This document shows, piece by piece, positions 48,622 to 56,561 of a DNA stretch of 64,000 nt; positions within the stretch are counted from its first letter, which is position 1; every line of letters starts with the position of its first letter. This stretch comes from JALYGY01 sp963800975. Lineage in GTDB: Bacteria; Actinomycetota; Rubrobacteria; Rubrobacterales; Rubrobacteraceae. The translations under genes were made by a program, and so were the position numbers. The stretch lies in contig CAWDDB010000005.1 of the NCBI GenBank assembly GCA_963800975.1, forward strand, positions 62,001 to 126,000, given 5' to 3'. The notes under the pieces are model-generated. The model searched no databases, was not told the DNA's origin, and saw nothing but the letters and a program-made list of their open reading frames with translations.

Positions 48622-49389
48622 TCAGCCACCGAAGGGGATTATCACGAAGTCGGTAATCACGCCCGCCTGCAGCAACCTGAGGTACACGTCGGTCGCCAGC
48701 AGCGAGAACATGCTGTACCACGCCCACTGCGGGTGCTTGGCGTTGAGCCGGCTCACGAAGTCGTAGGTCCTGCGCCGCGCCCCTCCCCCGCGGACACACG
48801 AGTAGCAGTCCACGTTGCCCCCGACGAGGTGCCGGAAAGAGTGGCAGGAGAACGTGTACGCCGAGACGAGCACGATGTTCAAGAACCACAGAAGCGAGCC
48901 GACCCCGATCTGGAACCCCTGCGCCGTGAAGACGGTCCTGAACGCCTCATACCACAAGAACGCCACCACGATAATCGAGGCGTACAGGAAGTACCTGTGC
49001 ACGTTGTTGAGCACGAACAGCGCCCTCTCGCCCTGATAGCCCTCCGCGTTGCTCGACCACGGACGATCAAACCGCTCCTGGACCCGGGCCTGGCAGGCCG
49101 GGGGATCGAAGAAGAAGGCCCGGTAGTAGGCCTTGCGGTAGTAGTAGCAGCTCGCCCGGAACCCCAACGGTATCCACAGGACGAGCATCGGTGCCGTCAC
49201 GAGGGCCGGCATCCACCCCGGCAGCGGAACCTCGGGAGAGTAGAACGGCGAGACATACTCCTCGTATGTACCGGGATAAAGGATGACGATGGTCAACGAA
49301 TAGATGCCGAACGCCGTGAGCACACCTACCACGGTCATCGGCTCGACCCACCAAGGCAACTTCCTCCACGCGGCGGCTATGCTCGACAA
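48622..49389 (-). CDS. sdhC: Membrane anchor subunit of succinate dehydrogenase
   Basis: 255 aa from TTG 49389, preceded by AGAGGGAGAGA. About five membrane helices with histidines suited to heme binding (NNVHRYFLYASIIVVAFLWY, FSCHSFRHLVGGNVDCYSC). No separate sdhD is present, so this is a single large anchor of the actinobacterial type. A TATACT box at 49455-49460 on the minus strand may be the operon promoter. Confidence 0.85.
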   Translation of the reverse strand: MSSIAAAWRKLPWWVEPMTVVGVLTAFGIYSLTIVILYPGTYEEYVSPFYSPEVPLPGWMPALVTAPMLVLWIPLGFRASCYYYRKAYYRAFFFDPPACQARVQERFDRPWSSNAEGYQGERALFVLNNVHRYFLYASIIVVAFLWYEAFRTVFTAQGFQIGVGSLLWFLNIVLVSAYTFSCHSFRHLVGGNVDCYSCVRGGGARRRTYDFVSRLNAKHPQWAWYSMFSLLATDVYLRLLQAGVITDFVIIPFGG

Positions 49390-49702
49390 GCTTGTCTCTC
49401 CCTCTAGGATGCTTGTGCCAATTTGTAACTTTCGGGCTTTTGCTTGACGTCGGCAGTATAGGGCATCGTGCGGGAGGGTTTCTGTGAATCGATTCCGGGC
49501 TGATATGGCTTCGAGCCTCGGGCATGGGACATCACGAAACCGCGGCGTTCGGCTTCGACCACGTGCGGACAATCTGAAGCCCGCGGCCTTACACCCGAGG
49601 CCTAAGTCGCGGCCACGCGGTGTTGCTCGCGCACCTTAATGAGGGCTACGTAAGGGCAAAGATGGCTCACCGTGGGTGGCACATTCTCTTCGGTGTGATC
49701 GA
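49390..49702. other. Intergenic region upstream of sdhC
   Basis: Holds the sdh leader with the minus-strand -10-like TATACT (49455-49460). No coding frame is supported between the sdhC start and the RTX-gene terminator. Confidence 0.5.
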
Positions 49703-49732
49703 CCGGGGCGCGGTCCCAAAGACCCGCCCCGG
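49703..49732 (-). terminator. Terminator of the RTX-like gene
   Basis: CCGGGGCGCGGTC and GACCCGCCCCGG pair around CCAAA with one mismatch. It lies 15 bp after the stop of the gene at 49747-50289. Confidence 0.65.
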
Positions 49733-49746
49733 GCTCCAAGTGCTTA

Positions 49747-50289
49747 CTAGCAGCTTCGGTTGAAGATAAAGGTGTCTATCGGATCGTCCGACTCTATTAG
49801 GCCGCTCGAGTTCGGATCGACGCAGATAAGGTCTTGCTCCCCGTCCCGCGCGAAGATGCGGTTGCCAGCGTCGGTGCCAGCGATGATCCGATCGGTGCCG
49901 GGACCGCCGGTGAGGGTGTCGCCGCCCCTCTGGCCGTCGGTGGTGTCGTTGCCGGTCTGGCCGAAGATGGTGTCGTTGCCGTCGCCCCCGAAGATCCTGT
50001 CGTTCCCTTCTCCACCCCTCATTGTGTCCCGGCCCGTGCCGCCGAACATGATGTCGCTGTCGCCTTCTCCGAACATGGTGTCGCTGCCTCCGGCGCCGCG
50101 GAGGTTGTCCGAGCCAGCTTTGCCGCTAATGCGATCGTTGCCGCCGAGACCGTTGATGGTGTCGAGCGCGGAGGTGCCGATAAGCGTGTCGGCGCGGTTG
50201 GTGCCCTGGATCGTGGCGGCCAGAGCGACCCCGCTAACCAGAACCAGACCCGCGACCACCGCCGTGACCGCTAGTGAAGCACGTCTCAT
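49747..50289 (-). CDS. Secreted RTX-like calcium-binding protein
   Basis: 180 aa from ATG 50289 with GGGAGGAG upstream. Signal peptide (LAVTAVVAGLVLVSGVALA) then a compact block of hemolysin-type repeats: LGGNDRISGKAGSDNLRGAG, GGSDTMFGEGDSDIMFGGTG, GGEGNDRIFGGDGNDTIFGQ. The C terminus ends DTFIFNRSC. Expected to form a calcium-bound parallel beta-roll outside the cell. Third such gene in the window and the best preserved. Confidence 0.85.
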   Translation of the reverse strand: MRRASLAVTAVVAGLVLVSGVALAATIQGTNRADTLIGTSALDTINGLGGNDRISGKAGSDNLRGAGGSDTMFGEGDSDIMFGGTGRDTMRGGEGNDRIFGGDGNDTIFGQTGNDTTDGQRGGDTLTGGPGTDRIIAGTDAGNRIFARDGEQDLICVDPNSSGLIESDDPIDTFIFNRSC

Positions 50290-50394
50290 CTCGTGAACTC
50301 CTCCCTTTGTTGCCGAATTGCACCCCACCGAATACTAGACAGGGCATGATACCAGCGCGGATGAATTCGTGATGAAGCTTGGGGATCTGTTTGA

Positions 50395-50440
50395 GAAGGG
50401 TTCACCCGATTGCGCGAATTCCGGGCGTTCTCAGCGAAAC
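50395..50440 (-). repeat. Reverse-oriented copy of the intergenic element
   Basis: On the minus strand: TTCGCTGAGAACGCC, 19 bases after GAGAAC comes GGGTGAACC. It keeps the exact N19 spacing of the + strand copies but points the other way. It sits about 105 bp upstream of the RTX gene and 60 bp from the rnpB-like fragment. Confidence 0.6.
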
Positions 50441-50502
50441 GGCTCCCGGTTCTAGAGGGTATGTCCCGCACAGCCCGAGCGGCGCGAAAATCTCACCTGA
50501 AA

Positions 50503-50535
50503 GGGCCTGGGCCGTCCAGTAAGCCGGATTCTGCT
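50503..50535 (-). other. Fragment resembling the 3' end of RNase P RNA (candidate attachment site)
   Basis: On the minus strand AGCAGAATCCGGCTTACTGG followed by ACGGCCCAGGCCC. The core CAGAAnCCGGCTTA is the near-universal 3' segment of bacterial RNase P RNA. The remaining ~350 nt of the RNA are absent because integrase coding sequence lies where they would be. A bare 3' end of an RNA gene next to an integrase is the classic remnant of site-specific integration. The intact rnpB should lie elsewhere in the genome. Confidence 0.55.
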
Positions 50536-50674
50536 CTTACGAGGCTATATAGGGTATCCGGGGGCAGGTTAGTGTCCGAATATGCCCTGTCCATGCGGGA
50601 TTTCCTCGAGCGCTTCCCGGAGACTGCCGGACTGGGACGGATGATGTTGGGGTCGGTTGGGGTAGAAAGCGGGG

Positions 50675-51816
50675 TCAGAAAAGCTCGTCCATCGCCCGGG
50701 CGGCGTCCTCGCGCATGTCCTCGAGGACGTGGGCGTACCTTCTGAGGGTCATCGCCGGATCAGCGTGGCCGAGCATCCTGGAGACCGTGTGGAGGGGGAC
50801 GCCCTGGCGCAGGGCCAGAGTGCCGGCGGTGTGACGCAGGTCGTGGAAGCGGACTTCTGCCGGGAGGCCGGCCTCCTCGAGGAATCGCCGGAGCGAGCGC
50901 ATCACCGAGTCGCGCCGGCGGATCTTGCCTTTCGTGTTCGGGAACACTAGGCCAGGGTCCGCCCAGCTGGTCGCCGCCATCCTCTCCTTGAGCTGCCTGG
51001 CGCGGTGGGCCTTGAGGACCTCGACGGTGCGGGGGCCGATGTTGACCTTGCGCTCCTTGCCGGTCTTGGTGGTGGAGACCCGCGTCCTCGTGCGGGTATC
51101 GGCGGAACGCCTGACGATGATGGAGGAGCTGCCGGCGAGGTCAACGTCCTCCCACCGTAGAGCCGCGAGCTCGCCCTGGCGCATCCCGGTCCTGAGCGCG
51201 AGGGTCATCAGGGCCTCGTCTCGCGTGCCCACAGCGGCCCGCAAGAGCCTCGAAGCCTCTTCCTGGGACAGTGTGACCTCATGGGCGATTCTCCGCGCGT
51301 AGCGGCCTTTTTCACGCGGCTTGCGGGGTTGGATGGGATCAGCCCGTCGTCCACCGCCTGGTTCAGCGCGGTCGAGAGAACCCCCTGCATCACGCCGACG
51401 GTGTTGGGGTTCAGGCCCTCTTCGATCTTGCGGGCCTTAAAGGCGCGGATGTGGGCGGCCGTGAGCTCGCGGAGCCGCAGACGTCCGAAGAACGGCAGTA
51501 GGTGGTTGCGGCAGGTTCGCTGGTAGCGCTCGAAGGTACTCTCGCTGACCTGATAGCGGGCCGTGTCGGTGAGCCAACGCTGCAGGTACTCACCCACCGT
51601 CAGCCGCCCCGGGTCGGAAAACAGGATCCCCTTAGCCTGGTCGGCGAGGGCTTGGAACTTCTTGTTGTTTGCCTCCTCGGCGGTCGCGCCGTAGAAGCTC
51701 ACCCGCCGACGGCCCGTGGGCGTATTCAACGTGGCGCGGGTCTCGTAGCGGCCGTCCTTGCGCTTGCGAGCGTCTGTGCCCGCTCGGTTAGGGTTCTTTC
51801 GTTTCGGCCTGATCAC
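50675..51816 (-). pseudogene. Tyrosine recombinase/integrase with a frame break
   Basis: From GTG 51816. The first frame encodes arm and core-binding domains (KRKDGRYETRATLNTPTGRR, LTVGEYLQRWLTDTARYQVS, LNPNTVGVMQGVLSTALNQA) to NPASRVKKA; the catalytic domain follows in the -1 frame: LALRTGMRQGELAALRWEDV (Arg), HDLRHTAGTLAL (HxxR), MLGHADPAMTLRRYAHV (His, Tyr). All catalytic residues are present. The break coincides with a run of five A on the coding strand (51308-51312, codons AAA AAG), so a missing base or ribosomal slippage would restore a protein of about 380 aa. Confidence 0.88.
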
Positions 51817-51974
51817 GGTACCATGATACTGGGAGATCCCTCGCTAGGGCCAACGTGCATCAAACTGCAACTTTATCCAGCACCGCAAGATGTGGTGATC
51901 TCTCTGATTGCCCGGGCGGGAAATCGGCCATACTCCGCCCGCAAATGAGTTAAGTTATGCAGGATCCTGCATCC

Positions 51975-52016
51975 GGACTTCGGAGAACCCTCCTTCCCCG
52001 ACGTTGGGTGAATAAG
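51975..52016 (+). repeat. Intergenic element, copy 1
   Basis: GGACTTCGGAGAAC, 17 bp spacer, GGGTGAATAAG. It lies 17 bp beyond the 3' end of the leftward sensor-like gene and 159 bp before the integrase start. Confidence 0.8.
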
Positions 52017-52032
52017 ACGGCGGCGAGTCTGC

Positions 52033-53373
52033 TTACTCATCCCTACGGACCACCTCCGGACGCCGCCACACGGATACGTGCTCGGGTTGCATCGTGTCCC
52101 AAACCACGGACAGAAGTTCGCTGTTCAAGGTGTTCAGGTCAGTTTCGTCGCGCAGCTTCGCGGAGAATGTTTCCAGCGTCTTGGCGGCATCGTACTTGCG
52201 GCGATAGAAGCTGCGGTCGACGAGGTTCTGGACGCGTCGCCTCAGGGGGTTGAAGAGGGCGGCTATCACCAGGGTGGAGGCCACGACGGCGAGCTGCGGA
52301 AGCTGTTCCTGGCCGGTCAGCACCTGGAAAGTCGCCTGCGTGGCCGTCACACCCCCAAAGTAGAGCAGCCCCAGGAAGGCGGTGAGCGAGCCGTAGACGA
52401 GCGTGCGGTTTATGAGGAGGTCTATGTCGAACAGGCGCGAGCGCAACACGGCAACGCCGATGGACAACGGGACGAGCAGCAAGGACAACGCGAAGCCCGT
52501 CTTGAGGACTAGCAACGTAAAGGGCGTGTCTCCGCCGATCAAGGAGAGGTCCACCGGCACCTGGAAAGGGACGGTACCCGCGACACCCAGGGCCGTGCCG
52601 AACACTACCCACTTGGTCTGCCGACGCTGCGCAGGTGAGGAGACCGTACGATAACGGTAGATCTGGGACCAGACCAAACTCACTATCATCGCCAGGAATA
52701 CCCCAAGCGAAACACTCTCCAGGGCGGGAGAACGAGTGTACAACCCCGCAAAGAGAATCCTGGGCAAATCAATAGCGATAAACGCTACGGCGAGCCAGCG
52801 TGTCCAGCGCGGTGCGAAACTTCCGCCGGGGAAGAGGAAGAAGAACAGCACGACGAGAACCTGGCCCACTATCTCCACGCCCTCGACGGGCAGCCGCCAA
52901 GCCGGCTGAGCGGAGACCAGGGGGTCGCCGACTGTGGTGTCCAACGCAACGATCCCGAACGACACCAGGAACAGCGAGACCAGCAGCGCCATCCGGTCGT
53001 CGGAGCGACGCCAGAAGATGAGCGCGCCCACCGCGAAGCACACCAGCTGGAAGACCTTGTCGATGACGACGTTCAGCAGCGCGTAGGTTCGCAAAGACAG
53101 GCCGGCGTCGTGCAACTCTCGCACGCCTTCGGGGGTGGGCTGCCGTACCGCCCGCTCGGAACAGACCTCGGATGCGGCGGTGCACACCGTGCGGTAGTGC
53201 TCGAAGCTGCTCGGAATGCTGAAGAGGATTATCGCAAGCACCGTGATGGCCACCGCTATCCACGCCACACGAGCAGGCAAGAGCCAGCGGGCGCTCAAGC
53301 CGGTGGCGGGCGCATAGGCGCTTGGACTTGCCCGGCCGCGACCTCCACCGTTTTCCTTTGTTCCCTGTGTCAC
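52033..53373 (-). CDS. Multi-helix membrane sensor-like protein lacking a kinase domain
   Basis: 446 aa from GTG 53373. About nine or ten membrane helices, then LRSRLFDIDLLINRTLVYGS, NPLRRRVQNLVDRSFYRRKY and LRDETDLNTLNSELLSVVWD, ending TMQPEHVSVWRRP. Same architecture as the protein at 20079-21353 and likewise without HisKA/HATPase domains. Residues between helices 1 and 2 carry a cysteine-containing loop (YRTVCTAASEVCSERAVRQ). It may sense an extracellular cue and signal through a partner kinase. Confidence 0.8.
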   Translation of the reverse strand: MTQGTKENGGGRGRASPSAYAPATGLSARWLLPARVAWIAVAITVLAIILFSIPSSFEHYRTVCTAASEVCSERAVRQPTPEGVRELHDAGLSLRTYALLNVVIDKVFQLVCFAVGALIFWRRSDDRMALLVSLFLVSFGIVALDTTVGDPLVSAQPAWRLPVEGVEIVGQVLVVLFFFLFPGGSFAPRWTRWLAVAFIAIDLPRILFAGLYTRSPALESVSLGVFLAMIVSLVWSQIYRYRTVSSPAQRRQTKWVVFGTALGVAGTVPFQVPVDLSLIGGDTPFTLLVLKTGFALSLLLVPLSIGVAVLRSRLFDIDLLINRTLVYGSLTAFLGLLYFGGVTATQATFQVLTGQEQLPQLAVVASTLVIAALFNPLRRRVQNLVDRSFYRRKYDAAKTLETFSAKLRDETDLNTLNSELLSVVWDTMQPEHVSVWRRPEVVRRDE

Positions 53374-53425
53374 GACGCTACTTTACAGTTCTACCGTCTG
53401 CCAAGCGTTACGGCAACCGTTACGA
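53374..53425 (-). promoter_or_regulatory. Upstream region conserved with the 21 kb paralogue
   Basis: 43 of 52 positions match 21354-21405 with no gap. Minus-strand features: -10-like GTAAAGT 9 bp before the GTG, and TCGTAACG-GTTG-CCGTAACG half-sites at exactly the same distance (32 bp) from the start as in the paralogue. Confidence 0.65.
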
Positions 53426-53440
53426 GGTGGGGTGGTGTGC

Positions 53441-53531
53441 GAGCTTCGGAGAACGAGGGCAACACGAAGTTCGCAGAACCCTTTTCAGGGGAAGTTCCGA
53501 GAACGCCCCTTCTACGAGGTTGGGTGAATAT
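53441..53531 (+). repeat. Intergenic element, copy 2, with 25-bp iterons
   Basis: TTCGGAGAAC (53445), TTCGCAGAAC (53470) and TTCCGAGAAC (53495) are spaced exactly 25 bp, each later one preceded by GAAG. The last one is followed after 17 bp by GGGTGAATATAGG. Only this copy and copy 5 have the tandem iterons. Confidence 0.8.
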
Positions 53532-53534
53532 AGG

Positions 53535-53562
53535 ACTGGGAGCGGGGATCCCCGCTCCCAGT
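53535..53562 (-). terminator. Terminator of the DUF1996 gene
   Basis: A 28-bp perfect palindrome, arms ACTGGGAGCGGGGA, 25 bp after the stop of the leftward gene and directly beside element copy 2. Confidence 0.75.
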
Positions 53563-53587
53563 AACACCGAATGTCTCCCTTATCCTC

Positions 53588-54550
53588 CTAGGCGGTAGCT
53601 GTCGGGGCTCGGCACTCCGTCGGTCGCGGACTTGTGGGCGGCACCTCGTTAATGCAGTGCTTCACCAAAGCGTTGAGCCCCCCATAGCTGCGCCCATCGG
53701 GCGGGTTCAGGTTCAACGGCGTGTCCTGTTTCCAGGTGTTCCAGAAATCCGTGTGTATGGTCGAGGCATCACCTGAGGAGAGCGTCACCGTGCCGGAGGT
53801 GGCGGGCATCGGGAAGTTGGCGTTTATGGTGAGCGTGGGAACGGGGATGGGGTGAGTGGAGGGGCATGCCCGCGCGTCGTTTTGCGGCTTACTGCGGGCC
53901 ATGTGCGAGCGGTGGTCGTCGCTGTCTAGCTTCTGTACGTCGGGCGATGCTTCGGCTACGCAGTCGGGGAAGATGATGCGCAGGCCGAGTACACCACCAC
54001 TGCACGAGGTCGGCGGGACGGGAGAGCCTGCTTTGTCATCATTGCTTCCGCCCCTTCCGCAGTACCACCTGACGCGAGCACCGTTGACATCCTTGTCGGC
54101 GATGATCCTCAGGTCTTTCGCAAAGGGCTGAACCGTCCTGTAGTCCTTGTCGCCCGCCCTGTAGTAGAAGACGGCGCGGTTGGCTGTGAGCTCGTGCGTA
54201 CCTTGGCTATCCTTCCAACTCACCGTCGGGATCCAGTAGCCGGCGGTGTCCTCAGGGCGCGAGCACGTCGTAGTGACTCCGGTCGCGGTCATACTAGCGT
54301 ACGTGGAGGGGGCGTTGGTGGTTTTGTTGCCGAAGAAGTCATGCAGGTGGGCCGACGTGCCGCCTGGAGAGACGATCGGATCGACTTGTGCGCGGTGGCT
54401 GAAGTCGCACCTGACAGCGAAGCTTGCACCGTGCTCGGCAGAGGCAGCGGACGCAGCGGGCGCCGATGTGAGGGCAGCCAGGAGGGCCACCACACATGCC
54501 AGGAGCACCGCTATCCCAATAGAAGTCGATATAAGGACGATCCTTCTCAT
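53588..54550 (-). CDS. Secreted DUF1996 protein
   Basis: 320 aa. Signal peptide (LISTSIGIAVLLACVVALLA, cleavage near SAPAASAAS). The DUF1996 signature is clear: FAVRCDFSHRAQVDPIVSPG then GTSAHLHDFFGNKTTN, and NFPMPATSGTVTLSSGDAST. Several cysteines suggest disulfides. The family is common in actinobacteria and fungi, often attached to carbohydrate-binding modules; function unknown. It should be exported and is bounded on both sides by the intergenic element. Confidence 0.85.
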   Translation of the reverse strand: MRRIVLISTSIGIAVLLACVVALLAALTSAPAASAASAEHGASFAVRCDFSHRAQVDPIVSPGGTSAHLHDFFGNKTTNAPSTYASMTATGVTTTCSRPEDTAGYWIPTVSWKDSQGTHELTANRAVFYYRAGDKDYRTVQPFAKDLRIIADKDVNGARVRWYCGRGGSNDDKAGSPVPPTSCSGGVLGLRIIFPDCVAEASPDVQKLDSDDHRSHMARSKPQNDARACPSTHPIPVPTLTINANFPMPATSGTVTLSSGDASTIHTDFWNTWKQDTPLNLNPPDGRSYGGLNALVKHCINEVPPTSPRPTECRAPTATA

Positions 54551-54670
54551 CTTTCCTTCTCTCCCGCTCTGTCTTGCTGGTCGTTGGGCATAGATATCGT
54601 CATCCTCGCTTTAGGCAAGCTCAGGTCGGCGACACCGAGCGCATGATGCCACCCACCAGAGCCAGGTGCG

Positions 54671-54715
54671 ACCTTCCGAGAACGCCTACCTTCCCCGACG
54701 TTGGGTGAATAAGGG
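54671..54715 (+). repeat. Intergenic element, copy 3
   Basis: CCTTCCGAGAAC, 19 bp spacer containing CTTCCCCGACG, then GGGTGAATAAGGGC. To its right an imperfect hairpin (54722-54758, TTCG-type loop on the minus strand) follows the stop of the next leftward gene. Confidence 0.8.
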
Positions 54716-54772
54716 CATGGTGAGGGGCTGGGGCCCCGAAGGACCGCCGGCCCAACCACGATGGTCCCTTGC

Positions 54773-55390
54773 TTAGTCTTCCTCCGGTGGGGCTTCCGAT
54801 GATGGCCCGCTTGGGGAGGAAGATGGCCCCCCGGGCAAGGCCGTGCCAGAACCCCCTCCTCCGGATAGGCCCCCGGCCTGGCTCAAGACCTCTTGGAGGG
54901 TGTCCCGGACTTCCTCCAGCCTGCCCTTGAGCGCCTCGTCGACCGCGCCGCCCACCTCCAGGTCCCCGAGAACATTCTCCAGCGCGCCCAGGGCGTTGCC
55001 CAGCGTTCCCGTCAGCACCTCGTCCAGCGCCCGGGTGAGGCTTTCCAGGATCTCGGGGTGCTCGGCGACGGTGTCCAGGGCGTGGACCAGGATGGCCCGA
55101 ACGTTGTCCAGGCGCACCTTCAGGAGGACCTTGGCCCTGACCCCCTCTATCTCGAGGTCGACCTCGCCGAGCCTGGCGTCCACGCCGATCTGCAGGCTCA
55201 CCAGGCTCGCCAGCTCCGCGAGCACGGAGACGTGGGCCCTTAGGTCCCTGACCGTCAGCTTGATCCTGTCGACCTCGAGTTCCGAGACGTCCAGCAGCAC
55301 GTCCACGTCCTGGCGGGCGGGCGCCTCTTCTGGAACGCCGTTGTTGGTTGGCGGGTCCTCGGCCACGATGCGTGCCTCCTTGCTCTCCAT
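54773..55390 (-). CDS. Hypothetical repetitive helical/beta protein
   Basis: 205 aa from ATG 55390 with GGGAGA upstream. The middle part alternates hydrophobic and acidic residues in strand-like runs (VDVLLDVSELEVDRIKLTVR, ARLGEVDLEIEGVRAKVLLK), followed by helices and a Gly/Ser/Pro-rich tail. Similar actinobacterial proteins are known only as hypotheticals. No signal peptide or membrane helix. It lies within the element-separated array. Confidence 0.65.
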   Translation of the reverse strand: MESKEARIVAEDPPTNNGVPEEAPARQDVDVLLDVSELEVDRIKLTVRDLRAHVSVLAELASLVSLQIGVDARLGEVDLEIEGVRAKVLLKVRLDNVRAILVHALDTVAEHPEILESLTRALDEVLTGTLGNALGALENVLGDLEVGGAVDEALKGRLEEVRDTLQEVLSQAGGLSGGGGSGTALPGGPSSSPSGPSSEAPPEED

Positions 55391-55460
55391 GGGTCTCCCG
55401 GCGCGGCGAGCTTCGTGGCCTCGGCCAGTAACGCCCCGCCGAACGCCTCGCACTCGCGCC

Positions 55461-55505
55461 AACTTCGGAGAACACCTACCTTCCCCGAAGATGGGTGAAT
55501 AAGGG
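55461..55505 (+). repeat. Intergenic element, copy 4
   Basis: AACTTCGGAGAAC, 19 bp spacer with CTTCCCCGAAG, GGGTGAATAAGGG. It lies 71 bp upstream of the leftward gene start at 55390 and next to a terminator. Confidence 0.82.
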
Positions 55506-55513
55506 TAAGAGGA

Positions 55514-55540
55514 AGGGCCGGAGTATTGTGCTCCGGCCCT
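55514..55540 (-). terminator. Terminator hairpin beside copy 4
   Basis: AGGGCCGGAG-TATTGTG-CTCCGGCCCT, a perfect 10-bp stem, 56 bp after the stop of the leftward gene at 55596. Confidence 0.75.
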
Positions 55541-55595
55541 AGGCAGGTTCCGCTACCCCCGATCGAAGGACGAAGCTGCTAGCGCTCTTGGCACC

Positions 55596-56114
55596 TCACG
55601 ACAAGCGCGCGCACAGGTCTATCAGCTTCCCCCTCCTCTCCAGGACGGTGAGCTCGCTCCCGACATCGTACGGCGCGGCGAGGGTGAACGTCGCTTTCCT
55701 CACCTCGAAGATGCCCTCCCCCGGCACCACCAGGACGTTGTGCCCGGTCACCGTCACCAACAGGTCGCCGCCTTCGGTCGAAGGTAGCGTAATGCGCCCC
55801 TTGCCCCCGCCGCGGAGCGTCACTTGGTTGGAGGGCTCTTCCAGGTTCGTTAGGGTGCTACGAGCGGCGGGGAAGATCCTCAAGATGTCCCCTCCGGGCA
55901 GCGCTATGTCCTTCACCTTGCCGCCCTGCTCGATGAGTACGGGGAAGTCACACGCCCCTGCTACCGTGAAGGGTGTGGTGTCGACCGGCTCGGGGGCTGC
56001 CGCCGAGGCCTCCCTGGGGGACGTGACCATCGCCACTGCCAGCACGGCCAGCACCAAGGCCGCGACCAGCGCGAAAAGCGCTAGCCTGCGGTGCGGGAGC
56101 GCTTGTGTATCCAT
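55596..56114 (-). CDS. Secreted hypothetical protein
   Basis: 172 aa. N-terminal signal/anchor (LALFALVAALVLAVLAVAMV, then ASAAAPEPV). The rest is beta-rich: FTVAGACDFPVLIEQGGKVK, RITLPSTEGGDLLVTVTGHN, VLVVPGEGIFEVRKATFTLA. One Cys early and one near the end (LIDLCARLS) may form a disulfide. No family recognised. A 38-aa secreted peptide gene precedes it by 83 bp, so the two may be an operon. Confidence 0.7.
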   Translation of the reverse strand: MDTQALPHRRLALFALVAALVLAVLAVAMVTSPREASAAAPEPVDTTPFTVAGACDFPVLIEQGGKVKDIALPGGDILRIFPAARSTLTNLEEPSNQVTLRGGGKGRITLPSTEGGDLLVTVTGHNVLVVPGEGIFEVRKATFTLAAPYDVGSELTVLERRGKLIDLCARLS

Positions 56115-56197
56115 GCGTTGTCCTTTCCTCTACCGTCCAATGCCAGGACAGAAGTCTTCTTGGTTCTCCTGTGCTTCGCGTAAGTTTCGCCCCGGCC

Positions 56198-56314
56198 CTA
56201 GGAGTACGCTCGGCTATCGAAGGTGAGGATCTGGGCGTTCTTGCTGTTCACCGGATCGGCAGCCAGCACCCCCACGATAGCCATCGTCGCCGCCAGCAGC
56301 ACCGCTCTCCTCAT
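56198..56314 (-). CDS. Secreted 38-aa peptide
   Basis: ATG 56314 with an excellent GGAGGAGGAGAG upstream. MRRAVLLAATMAIVGVLAA is a complete signal peptide, and only DPVNSKNAQILTFDSRAYS would remain after cleavage. The strong RBS and clean signal argue for a real gene. It could be a peptide signal, or the 5' remnant of a longer secreted protein. It lies upstream of the secreted protein at 55596-56114. Confidence 0.6.
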   Translation of the reverse strand: MRRAVLLAATMAIVGVLAADPVNSKNAQILTFDSRAYS

Positions 56315-56561
56315 CGCTCTCCTCCTCCAGGGAGCCTGCACACCAACGCGGAACCGGCCACCACGCATGAGGCCTAACAGGCCTCTCTAGCGGTAGCCGG
56401 TTGCACCACTGGCTCCCCACGTCCCCTGGGTGCCCACGCTTGTTGCGGGACGAAGTTCCTAGCCTCTACCCCACGCCACGGGTAGCGTGTTCCCTACGGG
56501 TGGCAGCGTAGCAGGTTGTGCCGCACGTTGCATCTGCTGGCTGGAATGCGTTTCGAGGATC

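Noticed and set aside
47433..48656. 407-codon plus-strand frame opposite sdhA
   Set aside because: sdhA on the minus strand has the full flavoprotein motifs and operon context; the opposite frame has low-complexity composition.
50503..50900. A complete RNase P RNA gene
   Set aside because: Only the 3'-terminal ~33 nt match; the space where the 5' part would lie encodes the integrase catalytic domain.
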